A DNA stretch of 64,000 bases from Centroberyx gerrardi (GCF_048128805.1 NC_136010.1:19720980-19784979); one strand, 5' to 3'. Positions 14,291 to 26,422 are shown, numbered from the stretch's first letter. The notes: a model not told the origin generated them from the sequence alone. Program-made: numbers and translations.

Positions 14291-14546
14291 TAATTGAGTT
14301 TAAAAAAATGAACATCCATTGACCTTGTAAGATGCTGCTGATCTTCAAAGAAAATGTTTATATGCATGAAACTGTAGAGAGTCCGAGGGACTTAGTTTTT
14401 TAAAGAGGAACAATGTACAGTACCAGTGGTAGAGTACTTCAAACAAATGAATGCAGATGACTTTTGTTTCACGGCAATAACTTTACTGGCACGGCAATTG
14501 ACATGTATAACAATCATAGCTGTCCTGTTTTCAGTCTATTTAGGGC

Positions 14547-14552
14547 AATAAA
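14547..14552 (+). terminator. scrt2: Poly(A) signal of scrt2
   Basis: Canonical AATAAA in the same orientation as scrt2, downstream of the AU-rich block. It is the best candidate for the distal 3' end. Confidence 0.5.
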
Positions 14553-16830
14553 ATGAAACAATGAAAATGAAACACTAAAATATTCTCCATTTTGCTGTTT
14601 CCAAAAAGAGAAGTCCACTGCCTCCTCATGATTGAAGATTTCTAGCCCCTTTGTCTTCAAATCTCAGGCAATAATTCACAGAGATGGCAGACCTGTGCTT
14701 GTAGATATTCCCCCCAAAAATATAACATTACCCATTTGTAAATTTGCAGCTTGCTAAACTTAGAGAATAGTATAATGTAGGTGTAATCTAGTTACACTCA
14801 GTTTTCAAAGGTGGATAAGCAATAATAATAGTGATGCAGTATATATGAGCAAGACTCGATCCTTTTTACAGTGTAACAGATTCCAAAATTGATAGAAGTG
14901 TTGGGGAAAACGTGTGCTGAATAGACCCAATTTGAGAAGAAAGCTTTTCTTTTTTTACTATTTTTTTTAATGCCTCTTTTGTTTTAAAGAGCAACCAGCT
15001 AAAAAAAACAACTAATCTCTCCTGGCAGCTGAAGGGAAGGTATGGTTTGACTGAATTGCTGGAAGGACAAGTATTACACAACAGGATGACAATAATTCTC
15101 ATTTAGGGCACTGACATAATAGGGCATTTAAATCAAATTAAAGTCAAAGTCACCGCTGCTTTCAAATCATGCTGCTTGGCTTAAAACAGCTAAGTCAGTC
15201 TCGGATGTGTTAAAGGAGAAAATCCCGCTGAGATAACCGAACGATTGGCCGTTAGGGGGTTAGATGTAGTTTTAACCAGCGCTAACGGGAATGATCTTGA
15301 CGCAGACTGTCCTGGTAGAGAAAGTTCTCATGATTGTCGTAATAAAAACGATGCACTGTAATGCACTTCCAACTCCCCCATCGTTTGTCCCCGCTCCGCA
15401 TCCCTCACCGCCCGTCCGCATCCCATCCCAACTGTCTCTAAACAGACGCACGGAGCAGGAGAAGTGCTGAAGTGGGATTGGCGGAGGGTGGCGGAGTGTG
15501 GGAGGATAACAGGTGTTTGCAGACAGACTGCAGATAGGGAGCGTAATTGAGTCGGTGAGCGACCTCCAAGGGGAAGGTCAAGCACCAGCAGGCAAATGCA
15601 CTGTCAGCGATTTGCATATTCTAAATGGATGACACAGTCACAGTAATGGTGAGCTTGTCTTCAAAAAAAGACAAAAAAAAAAAAAAGCTGGGGAGAAAAG
15701 AGAAAATAGGAGTTTCCGGTCTATCCATCCTTCCCTTTCTATTCCACCATCATCTTGTCAATGGAAGCCTAAGTGCTACAGTTGAATCGCTGCATGAGAG
15801 CAACCGAACCACCTGTCTCCTCATTAGCTTGCAGTGCACACATGGCTCGGCACGTCGCTTTATGTTTGCGTTACACAACTTTCTATTGAGGCAGAATCAT
15901 TATTTCCTATAGAGTGGTTGTGTTTTTTTTGCTTTATTTTACTGTGTGAGAGGGATCTATATCCAAAAAGCTGGGGACTGTGATTTAATATTGCAGAAAA
16001 ACATTGAGATCATCACAAACTCCCGGAAATATAGGTTGAACAAGCTTGTATCTAAAACTGGCAGTATTACCAGATTGTCCACACAGAAAATAGTAATTAC
16101 AGAAAAAGGAGGCACAACTTGATTCTGAACTTAGATATAGGGAAACATTGTTCCTCTTTGATTATTTTGTAAATATATTTGTAAATATATCACAGCAATA
16201 ATATGACAATGCATGTAGACATTTAATTGCTCTTTTTTATTCATGTTGTCTTTTTAAAAAAAAGACAAATACAGGTACCAATTGCAGTCTGGGTGGCAAT
16301 GTGAATCAGGGAGTGTCTTGATTAAAAGCTATCTGTTGTAAGTTACCAACAAAACTTCAAACTCTGTGTATTCTGAAAGATTTGACCATGTTCTGTATAA
16401 TTTTCTGTTCTTGTTTTCTTTTATTTATGTGCCCGGCTTGGCTGCGCAATGAAAAGTGCCAAAAAGTATGATTTCCATGACAAAAGCCTTCAACATATGG
16501 TTGGCTGCTTGAAACCTTCCATATGGTCCTCAAAAAAAAAACTGATTTAGATTTTCCACTTTCTTTCTCACTCTCTCTCTTTATCTTTCTATCTCTCTGT
16601 TCCAGCTGAGTATGAAGAAACTTAAGCCATGATTGCTGAGGGGTGTTTTGGTTTATCTTGTTCTGCTACAATTAATAATGATGACAACAATAACAATGAT
16701 AAAGTTAATAAAAACAATAGCACAAGTAACCTACAAGTCCATTTTTATTTCTTATGAAATATTCACTGGACTTTCAAAGGATATTTTGTTTTTATTTAGT
16801 ATTTTATTATGCCAAGATAGATATTTTGGA

Positions 16831-16853
16831 GATTATGCTACCACGGCTCAAGG

Positions 16854-16889
<36 letters not shown>

Positions 16890-16923
16890 GATTATGCTAT
16901 CACTGCTCAAGGAAACATACACA

Positions 16924-16974
<51 letters not shown>
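16831..16974. repeat. Duplicated (CA)n / (CT)n(CA)n block
   Basis: Two similar ~28 bp units, each containing GATTATGCTA and GCTCAAGGAAACA, start at 16831 and 16890. Each is followed by a microsatellite: (CA)n for the first, (CT)n then (CA)n for the second. The block directly abuts the left end of the dispersed repeat at 16975-17210. Confidence 0.85.
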
Positions 16975-16976
<2 letters not shown>

Positions 16977-17210
16977 GCAGATGTTGTTTGACAGAGCAGA
17001 ACCAGGCCAGCCTGCTATTCCATCTACTGCATACATTTTTTATACATTTTTTATTTATTTATTTATTTTTTAACATTTTTGCACAACATCTATCCAACAC
17101 ATAGCTGACAATGTTAAATATGGAATCTGTTTTGAATAGACCTTACTCGACATTAATTCATGAAGTAATCATAGTTATGATAATAATGTGCCATCAGCTG
17201 TAGCTTCCTC
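16975..17210 (+). repeat. Dispersed repeat, copy 1 (partner at 23455-23662, inverted)
   Basis: It starts at the edge of a (CA)n tract and reads through blocks CAGAGCAGAACCAGGCCAGC, GCTATTCCATCTAC, ATATGGAATCTGTTTTGAAT and AGACCTTACTC to about CAGCTGTAGCTTCCT. The reverse strand at 23455-23662 carries the same blocks in the same order with few mismatches. No terminal inverted repeat, tRNA-like head or protein similarity is seen, so the class is unknown. Both copies adjoin a (CA)n tract, which suggests the microsatellite belongs to the element. Confidence 0.85.
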
Positions 17211-20200
17211 TCTCAGTGTTTGATGGATTTTAGGAGCTTTATTATCAATTTGCTAACTTATAATTTCAGTTCTACGAATCTACAACACTTTCAATGCCAA
17301 TAACCATTCTTTTTCACAGCGCCTGTCTTCAGCCGAAGAGAACAGGAATGGTCGGATTCATTGACAATACCAATAAAGCTTTGAATAAGACTTCCTGAGA
17401 TGTAGGGTAATATCAAAAGCAGAGGCATCTGTTCCAGTACTATTAAGCCCTTCCTGACCATTAAATTTTAATGGAACATTGATTTTATGCTGGAACTACT
17501 CTTTCTGAGTGACTCAAAAGCCAGAGAAAAATATGGAACAAAATAAAAATGAATCATGGCAGAGGACAGGGATTATTATTCTGGGGCTTTTCTTGATTGG
17601 TTTCCAGGGAATATACAACACTTGAATTCAATCGCTTGTGTCCTTCAGTGTCCTCCAGCAGCGCAGCAGCAGTATAATGAGACAGCAGGCTGAGCAAGGA
17701 CTCTGAAACAAGACTCTTTGCTGCACATTACTCTCCTCCCATCCAACTGCAGGAAAGTGTTGAATGCCACGACTGTAGCTACAAGCTTCCTCGCTAGTCC
17801 AGTCAGTAAAAGTAAACAAACAAACAAATAAATACATACACATACTGACAAATATGTATTCACCGACACGTTGCCCCCTTTTGAGAGTCAAGCGCTAAGT
17901 TTACACCGAGTGTGTGTGGGTGCAGACTGGAGCGCGCTACACCACACTCAGCACAACAGCAGCTCACTGTGTTGCAGATGAGGATGCTCCAGACCATACA
18001 TCAACATTCATGTGCGCTGCTCACTGAAAGTTTAGCGTGGCAGATGTTGCCCCTTATCAGATTTTATGATGAAAGTAAATAACTGATTTCATTACATGCC
18101 AATGGACTGTAAAATGGGGACCCATGGAATCCAATTACATCACCCCTGGGTGTGCTGCGTGTGTAACAAGAGCGGCTATGAGTGATCAGCGCCGGGACGC
18201 AGGCAGGGGGACCGTGGCCCTGCATACATATCCCTGCATCACTCTGCTGCATGACAGCCATCGCCACCCACCATCACACACACTCCGAGAAACATGAAGT
18301 AAATTATTGAAAACTAACCTGCAAAACTGAGCGCGGTACACTCTCACTTCAAAGAGACTGACCTGAGAGCGCCTTCATCTTTTAAGTGACTGTCAGAGAG
18401 GAAAATCAGTCTTCTGATGGAGTAAGGGGCATCACAAGGTTACTGCACAAATCTGCATTCAGCACCAGGTATAGGGCTATTAAACAACACAGACAGGAGG
18501 ATGAGATCCCAACCCATCTGTCATTATCGCCTTATTTACTGGTAAACACTATTTATTCACACTCTGCTCTGGTGCCCAGCACAAAGAAACCCCCTCTATT
18601 GTTGAGATTATGGGCAGGAAAACTAAATAAGGAGAAGCATAATCTTCATAATGCGTGCTGCTGTCCAAATCAAATTCACTGGTGAAAATGAGTGTTTTAA
18701 TTGCAATCAGTGTCTGTCTGTTGCTCACACTTGACGCAATACACAACATGACATCTTTATAATTAAAAGCAAAACTATCACTACTGAATCCAACAGTCTT
18801 TGAACTGGTGTGGGCTCTTGCTCTGACCCTACGCATCCATCTGGCGCCATCTGTTGGCTGATCACCTACTGTCAGCTCACATCGTAAACAATGAAACAAT
18901 AAAACAAGCTCGGCACCCTTTGTTCATTGATGACACTGTCATCAGCTAAATTGGATGCTTTAACTGGAGGCAAAGTTATGATGTAGGCAATTTAATTTTC
19001 AAAATGGAAACTTCATCTCCATCTCCATCTCCATCTTAACCTGCAGCTCCATCTCCACGCAGCCAGTCTCCTCATTATAACCAACCTGCATGCTTTCTGA
19101 CCAAAGTCACTCTCAACACGAGGCTGGTAACACCAGTTGGTTCAATCAGTCAAGGCCAACCAACTGTAACTTCCCCTTTAAGAGCTAACAGTTTGTCTTT
19201 TCACATTCTGCATCACAGGAGAGAGATGCTCATTAAAGCGCCTCCATTCCTCACTGTTTCATCAAGTGAGACTGCCAAGCTCTTTAACTCAGTGTTCTTG
19301 ATGTTTGTGCTGTTTGTGTAAAACCCATCTGTTTCCTCCTCTCTCTGTTGGCAGAGGGTCCACCTCATCCGTATGCTTCTCTTTTTGAAGTCATGTCAAA
19401 ATCATATTTTTATGCATCTAAGATATCCAACTTGTCATCAGCACTCAGGGAAAAAGTCAAAAAGGGCACTCCTTAAATAGACACTTTTTTTTCTTAATGT
19501 ACAATAAATGCAGTGACAAGGAAAACAGACAAATGAATTACAGATAAAATAGTTACAAGGTGTTTATAATGTGTTTTAGAGGGAAATATACACCATTTTC
19601 ATGATTCCTGGGAGGTTCTTCATGTTGATACCCAAGCTGGAATAAATAGTTGAAAAATTGTCATGTTTTTTTATGTTAACTTACTGTAAGTGGAAAGAAA
19701 GACTACAGCATTGCGAGCTTAATCCACATATAAATAACCACTCTCCAAAGAACCACTTGTACTCTCTCCGGATGAGGTTGGGCGAGCAAATTCATTTCAA
19801 GGCAAGGAAGATCATTAAACAGAAATCCCATTCTGGGCAGCTGTACTGGAAGGAGATAGCGATGAAAATAATTTCAAAGGTTTAGGCAGCGAGAGCCACC
19901 AGTGAATAATCAACATCACTGAACAAATCAGTCACATATTCAGCTGCAAACACAGCAACATCCGCTGCTGCTAAACCGTGTCATGATTTCAGACACATTC
20001 ATCTATCACAAAGCTGGTTTGAAGACTGAAAATCACCGTTAGAATAATTATCACTTTAAAAGCATGTCAATGTGTTAAAAAAAACAAAAAAAACGAAGGT
20101 ATAAATAAATATAGCTCACTTCCCTGTCGGGGAGCTGGCAGGTAATTTTCTCCAGCTGCTCTAAGTGTGACAATCCCACTGGGACTGAAATCTAATATTA

Positions 20201-21934
20201 ACAGCAAATCATTATGTGGGAACTGTTCTTCCATGACCTGCCGCTGTACCTGTGTGACTAACTCAATCTAAGTAATTGAGATATGTTAGCAACTAGAATA
20301 CAGTCCTGCTGTGACAGCCGAGGGTCACACAGAGTGTAGTGGGACTCCAAATACACCTCAGCACTGCAGATCATTTACATGTCTATATGGTTTGATTGAC
20401 ATGGTCCGCTCTCTTCATGTGATGCTCTTTTGGCGGTTTGCGATGTAGTGGCTTTTGATTGACAGCAAAGCATCGCCTTGAATGTGGCATTGTATAAAGA
20501 AGTGAATGCCCAGGAGGAATATGTCACCATACATATTTACCATCGTTATTCATACGGAAATACCAAGTCATGCAGCCAGGTGCACAGTTTATGAGCAAAT
20601 TATAGTGTTATTAGATTTTTTTTTTGTTGTTGGCTTTTTACACCATAACCTATTGCAATTAGCTGAATTGCTCTCTCAGAAAAAAGCTAAAAATTTAAAG
20701 TGGCTTTCAATGCTTAACTGTTCTGGGAAAATTATGAAGCAGATTGTTGCTGCTACTGCTGAGTAACTGTCATTATAATAACGATGAAGCTAAAAAGTTG
20801 ATTATATTCACTGCAGCAGCCAGATTACATGGTGTATTTTGTTCAGTTTTATTCTACAAAGCGATATTATGTACTGTTACCATTGTTAATGATTACACAC
20901 TATATATAGACCTCCTGCATATTGCAACTGATCCCCGTGTGACCAATTAATCAACATAAAAGGCGCTGCCACTGTAGTTCAAAGTATTTGTAATAATTCA
21001 ATATAATGGTCTGCCTCTCCTGTCCAAGAAATCATTTTTAATTGTCTCATTAGAAGATGCTGTAGCAGTGGATTGGAGAAAACAACAATAGTTCTGTTTC
21101 CACTCTACTGCCGCAGATCTTTGAAGCTTTCCACTTACCTGTGCAAAGCTCTGAGCCCAGACGTCCTTTTTGTAACCACAGCAACCTGGCTGGCTCTTTG
21201 AAATCTCTACAAAAATAGCATATTACCAAGTGCTCTTTGAAGGAGGAAGCCTAATATCATGCAACACTCAACAATACAAAACATTCACCTCATTAAAAAT
21301 TATTGTCACCAAAGGATTCTGAGCTTGTAGCGGTTCTTTTCAACTGTACGACTAATTGCTGGAATGAATTTTAATGAGAGATAGTTTGGCCATGATATGA
21401 ATAGGCTATCTTGCAGAGGGTGCGCTATCCAAAGGGTGGGCCATGCAGCTTGGGGAAAGTTGATGTTAACTAGGTTTGTTTTGTTTGGATCACTAAAACT
21501 CATCAGCCACCTGCAATACTTTACAGGCCTGTTTGCATGTAAGAAGCAGGAGACCTGTGACTGATACTGTTAATGACACTGTAATCTACAATACAACAGC
21601 AGGAAAGTGGTTCTTACTGCACAACAAGATCGAGCAGAAAGAGAACAGTTTATGTTATATGCTAACAAAACAAATAAGACGTGTTCACTTACTTTAGATG
21701 GAAAAAAACATGCATTTCTTTGAGTTCTTTGAGTGCAGAGACCAGACAGGCCAGCTAGGGCGAGATGGTGGGCGGGGCGCGATGATGGACAGCGCGGAAG
21801 AGCCAATGAAAAGCTTCCTGTGAAAAAAAAAACACAAAACATTACGCACGTTTCATTTCCGCGTTCAAACTCGCGTCAGGGAAGTGAAGAAATAAACACA
21901 CACGACACTAAGCAACACTAAACACTGTAGGGAA

Positions 21935-23244
21935 ATGTTTCGGTTGTTTCACGGTACAAAAACTCGAGTGAACCTGTCAGCTTTCTTCCCTAAAAGCCCG
22001 TCCATGTCTACGCAGTCCGGTCCGGCCGATAAAAACAGCGACAACAGGTCGGTTCACTCCGACGGCGTCGAAGAGGTTCACAACGTCCCAATGCATGTCA
22101 TTATAAGGCCGATCCCTCCTGTACTGGACGAGCACAAACTTCAGAGCCTTATGAACACAATAAAGGTAAAACATATATACATATTTACTGTTTTGTCGGT
22201 GTGTTTGAAGACAGCTCTGTTAATTTATAGAGAGGTGGCTGTAGTTAAAAATGACATTAAAGAGAGACGAGCTCGAATAGGAAGAGATAGTAGCCTACCT
22301 GCCTGGTCTACAATGATGCTATATGGAAAATTACTGTTATATTCCTACAGGGTCACATAGTGTGTCTGTTGTAGGCCTACTCTAAACTATGAGTTTATAG
22401 TGACCTTGTATTTGGCTTTTATATTATTATTTTTTTATCTCATGGTATCATTATAAAATGTCTGTAATATTCATAGGAACATAGGTGGTATTTTTATCTC
22501 CTATGATATCACTATAGTATTCCTATAATATTCCTATAGGAACATAGAGTGTGTCTGTGATACACTAGCATTACTATGGTATTCCTGTAGGGACTTGCAG
22601 TGTGTCTGTGTTATTTGTGTAGTATCTTTCTATGAAGAGCAAAGAGATGGCTTCCTTTGATGAGAAGTAATTCAGTTTTGTGAAGTATCTGTGACCACCA
22701 GTCAAAAAAGATCAATACTGGCACATCTTAATGATGTATAATGATGAAATAATGAATCACATAAATTCAGGTACAAAGAAAAAGCATGTATCCTTCTGAA
22801 GGATAGTATCCTTCTAAAATTGATTATAGTTCTTTTTCGTAAGAGAGTTTAAAGTGGCAATAAAGATAGAGGCTCGAACAGATAGTTACATTTGTCATTT
22901 TACACATCAGATCCCAGTGGGTTGTTATCATGCATGTTGCTCATCATTTCCACTGCATACATTTCTTTTGAATGACACACTTGCCTAATGCTCCATGCAC
23001 CTATGAATTAATTGACATTGATCTTTTCCTCCAGGAGACAGCAGACATCAACACCGTTCCTCCGATCGATGTCCTCTGGATCAAAGGTAGAGAAGGGGGA
23101 AATTACTACTACTCTTTTGGAGGCTGTCACAGGTTCGCTGCGTACCAGAGGCTGAACATGACAACGATCCCAGCCAAGATCTTCAAATCAAACATCTCAG
23201 ACCTTAGGACCTACTTGGGTGCCTCGACGCCTGATCTGCTGTGA
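21935..23244 (+). CDS. srxn1: Sulfiredoxin 1 (two exons)
   Basis: ATP-dependent enzyme that reduces over-oxidised cysteine sulfinic acid in 2-Cys peroxiredoxins, mainly in the cytosol. Exon 1 is 21935-22165 and exon 2 is 23035-23244. The join is phase 0 (donor GTAAAA, acceptor CTCCAG) and gives 146 residues; human is 137. The body starts near residue 48 ([18 protein letters not shown]). The signature is [10 protein letters not shown], then [12 protein letters not shown] with catalytic Cys108, then the conserved C-terminus [10 protein letters not shown]. The N-terminus [18 protein letters not shown] is basic and hydrophobic and could act as a mitochondrial presequence. An internal ATG at 22004 (MSTQSGP) would give a more usual cytosolic form. 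Tail-to-head placement between scrt2 and tcf15 matches human 20p13. No convincing NRF2 antioxidant element was found just upstream. Confidence 0.96.
22166..23034 (+). other. srxn1: srxn1 intron 1
   Basis: Short intron, largely made of a repeat whose 50-110 bp units are also found at 47.57-47.93 kb. Confidence 0.85.
22300..22850 (+). repeat. Dispersed repeat with internally repeated units, copy A
   Basis: Inside srxn1 intron 1. Units repeat every ~50-110 bp and share GTGTCTGTG, TGAGTTTATAGTGACCTT, TTTTTATCTCCTATGATATC, ACTATAGTATTCCTATA and AGGAACATAGAGTG. It ends near TATCCTTCTAAAATTGATTA, followed by TAGTTCTTTTTCG. The same word order occurs on the same strand at 47.57-47.93 kb, and the end block recurs at 28.62-28.68 kb. 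No coding capacity, inverted termini or tRNA head is seen. Confidence 0.75.
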
Positions 23245-23454
23245 GGCTGCAGTAGTCTGGGTTGTTTAACAGACATGCTCAGTTAGCTCACGCCTGTTGA
23301 AGTTAGACTGCATTTGTATTTCATAAGTGGGCACATTTATATTTTCCCTTCAGGAGTGATGATTCAATTGCAGCTGATGACTGCAGAGCAAAGTGTGCAC
23401 CAGCAGGGGGAAATGTAACTCTTTAGTTATTGTACACAAGACACTTTCCTGTTC

Positions 23455-23661
23455 AGGAAGCTGCAGCTGAAGACACATTATTATCAGACCTATAATTACT
23501 TAATGAATTAATGTTGAGTAAGGTCTATTCAAAACAGATTCCATATTTAGCATTGTCCTTTATGTATCGGATAGATACTGTGCAAAAATGTAAAGAAAAA
23601 TGTATGTTGTAGATGGAATAGCAGGCTGGCCTGGTTCTGCTCTGTCAACCAACATCTGGAG

Positions 23662-23662
<1 letters not shown>
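23455..23662 (-). repeat. Dispersed repeat, copy 2 (inverted partner of 16975-17210)
   Basis: Reads on the minus strand with the same ordered blocks as copy 1 and ends against a (GT)n tract, which is (CA)n on the element strand. Copy 1 has extra T/A-rich bases in the middle. Copies 1 and 2 lie about 6.2 kb apart in opposite orientation. Confidence 0.85.
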
Positions 23663-23703
<41 letters not shown>

Positions 23704-23715
23704 GTGTGTGTGTGT
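23663..23715. repeat. (GT)n/(GC)n microsatellite
   Basis: Alternating GT with a central CGCGCGCG interruption, adjacent to dispersed repeat copy 2. Strict purine/pyrimidine alternation makes it a Z-DNA-prone tract. Confidence 0.9.
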
Positions 23716-25249
23716 TTTGTGTAAGTTTCACATTCTACCAAGTAAGTGTTTATTTGTCATTCCCTCGTACATAAAAAGTAACTTAAATATTAAATTCTCT
23801 GCCGTTATTCTCTTCTGCATGTGGCTGAAAAGCCGTTTCCTATAGTAGATGTAATATTTCTATTGCCATAGGGATATAGTTGAGTGGTACAACCCAGGGA
23901 GAAGGTTTGTGTATTTTGTGCCACTTTTTCAACAGCACAACAAGGCAGCATAATGTAAAGGAGCCTATAGATAGACCAGATGGGTTGTAGGAGGGGTCAG
24001 GTGTCATGAGAACACAGTGCCGGGATCAGGCTGACTGGGAAAAGACCGTCTTCACTCCATGTTACAGTACGGGCTATTTTGAGACAGGCGTTGGAGTCTT
24101 GCCCCTTCCTCCCATCATCAGTCTTACCCAGCCGCCGTCTGTAAAAAGGATGCCTCATGTTAACCTTCTACCCCCTTCCAGATTGTGTTTTGCCCAACTA
24201 AAGAGGAGAATGAGAAGCAGTCTTTCCTCTGGGATGGCAGGGCTGAGGGTGAATTCATAAGAAAACCCCCCTTCTAAAACAAGACCCTTTCTCTCACATC
24301 CTTGATCTTGACTGACAGGGTGAATGACATCAGGTCAAATTTAATTACATACACATTGTTGTAAATAAGCCATAACATTATGATATGCTTGACCAATGCA
24401 TGGCACTGCAGTCCTTGGCGCATTTATTTAAAAGAGTACGCATTCCAGCACAATACATTGCACAGAAATTGGTCCTTTGCATTCCTTAATCATGCCAAAA
24501 CTTAATGATTTGTCCTGCAGATACGATGAAGAATCTTATTAAGTGAATGCATCACTGTGGAGTATTTTACATAATAGCCTGTTTGTTGGTGCAGACCTTG
24601 AGACCGGCCTTGCTTACTAAGTCAGTCGGCTCCCCTGCCTGCATCATAGAGGAAGGAACTGCAGCAGAGCAGAATAATACCAGGTAAACTATACATCGCA
24701 GGTCATTACGCAGAGACGAGGCCTTTCCTACATCAGTACCCTCACAATGCGAGCTCCGACCCGCCTGATGGCGTCCCTCTGTGGCCATCGAGGAAGTGAG
24801 GGGAGACCCGGGGCAGTCTTTACCGGCGAGGCCCTGAAGGACTGTAAATTTCTCCAATGAATCGTCGCGTGTGAGAAGATTTCCTGTGGCTCCCTCACTG
24901 TCTGGAAGTAACCATATCCTCAAAGGGTTTTTGACACGCAAAACCGGTATGAAAAAAAACACTGCACCTGTTACTTTGGGGAGCCGTTTCCATGGGTGGT
25001 TCTCTACGCTTCATCTTTGAGGATTTAAACGGATCAAGGGGGTTTAGGGGCCAAGAAGCGGAAATGTTTCAGGTCATTTTTGATAAATGGTTTATTGCCA
25101 TGTCACACTCCTGCCCTCTGTGCTTTTTGCCATTTGGAATTGTTTTGTTCAATGATGACTTTCACCAGACTAACTTATGCTGAGTTCAGTTACTGTTTAT
25201 TTGTGTAGTTGTAATTTACTTGCAGTGTTTTTTTCTTAAAGATTTATTG

Positions 25250-25306
25250 GGCAGGTTAGGATTGGAACCTAGGATGTATGCGCTTCACCCAGCTGAGCCA
25301 CCAGGA
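25250..25306 (-). repeat. tRNA-derived SINE head (fragment)
   Basis: On the minus strand, TGGCTCAGCTGGG resembles a pol III A box and GGTTCCAATCC, about 20 bp further on, resembles a B box. There is no matching acceptor stem and the anticodon arm is degraded, so this is a SINE relic and not a tRNA gene. Confidence 0.5.
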
Positions 25307-26055
25307 TTATTCCTCTTTAATGTTTTCACAAACATCCATAGAAAGAGTCCATATAAAGAAATTATCCAACTGGACACTGTGAGGCTCTCCTGAAAATGTA
25401 ATCACATCTTTATATTTCTTACAGTTTTTGCAAATAGGCTTATAGGAGTGAACAACACGTCTATAGAAAGCGCTCTACCCTCTTTTTGTCTCTCTGTCAC
25501 TGGTGGGTCTGTAACGTGATCCAGTACAGTGGCGGAATAAAACTACCAAGATCTTACCAAGCTCTACCTAGGGGTGTTTAAACGCACCCTTGATCCTCGC
25601 TCCCCTGTAGAGTCTGTCTAAATTTAAAACGAAAGCTGGAAAGTGATCTCTGGTTAGCCAGCTCACCCATTTGTTCCACTTGGGGAGGCATTACAGCCGC
25701 AGTCCTTTTGAAGGAGGTTCAGCGTAGGTGTTTGAGGAGATGATGTCTTCTCACAGCTCCCTATCCGGAATTCCATCAGACTACCGGCCGCTACAGGCGT
25801 GTAATTTGCGCCAGATTTGCAATGCTGTACTCAACCTCCGACCTCCCTGCTGCACAGACACGCATTGTGCACCAACCTCCCCACCTCTGGTTAACACAAC
25901 TCTATGTAGCTTGATGTGATTTTTTTTTTATTTGGCATGCTCCCACAACTTGTATTAGATGTGTAATTCAGATTTGATCAGCATAGACAATAGATCTTCA
26001 TTTAAAATACAGTTATTGTAAATTATAAGTGATAACCTGTCGCTATCATACCATA

Positions 26056-26422
26056 CACTACCAGTCAAAAGTTTGAACACACCACATTTTTCTTTATTTA
26101 CTATTTTCTACATTTAAGAATAATAGTAAAGACATCAAAACTATAAAATAACACAAATGGAATTATGCAGTGACCAAAAAAGTGTTAAACAAATCAAAAC
26201 TGTCTCATATTTTAGATTCTTTAATGTAGCCGCCCTTTGCCTTGATGGAAAGGCAAATGCTTTGGAAAGAAATTCATACATAGGCACCAACTTCACTATT
26301 TATGTTTGTCTAAGAAACAAATTTCAAGCATTTAAGCATAAGCCTTTAGGTCAAAATGGCTTTAAGATAATGAAAAACATAGTACATTCAATCAGGTGTG
26401 TCCAAACTTTTGACTGGTAGTG
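26056..26422. mobile_element. Non-autonomous Tc1/mariner element (MITE) with TA target duplication
   Basis: Terminal inverted repeats begin CACTACCAGTCAAAAGTTTG and end CAAACTTTTGACTGGTAGTG, with a TA dinucleotide directly outside each end. Length is about 367 bp. The interior still shows words of the common fish Tc1 family just inside the left terminus, such as TGTAGCCGCCCTTTGCCTTG, but the transposase region is deleted. It lies in srxn1-tcf15 intergenic DNA. This is a plain DNA transposon that would need transposase from elsewhere to move. Confidence 0.9.

Larger units (their letters stand above)
12734..14570 (+). other. scrt2: scrt2 3' UTR
   Basis: From the stop codon to just past an AATAAA signal at 14547-14552, about 1.8 kb. 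It includes a degenerate (CA)n/(TG)n stretch at 13.03-13.22 kb and an AU-rich block at 14.16-14.29 kb. The end is inferred from the poly(A) signal. Confidence 0.55.
14571..21934. other. Intergenic DNA between scrt2 and srxn1
   Basis: About 7.3 kb without a recognisable gene. Longer frames have no family resemblance, and those at 16.6-17.1 kb run through microsatellite. It holds two CA/CT microsatellites and one copy of a dispersed repeat at 16975-17210. A short sequence at 18843-18857 resembles a CTCF core. Human SLC52A3 lies near SCRT2, but no trace of it is seen here. Confidence 0.6.

Noticed and set aside
16633-17104. Two overlapping plus-strand frames with Thr-His repeats
   Set aside because: Products of the (CA)n tracts and the adjoining dispersed repeat, with no gene-like features.
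24567-24962. Minus-strand frame of 131 codons between srxn1 and tcf15
   Set aside because: Starts with a plausible hydrophobic run but shows no family motif or splice context.
25250-25306. A functional tRNA gene
   Set aside because: A- and B-box-like words are present on the minus strand, but there is no acceptor stem or intact anticodon loop; a SINE fragment fits better.
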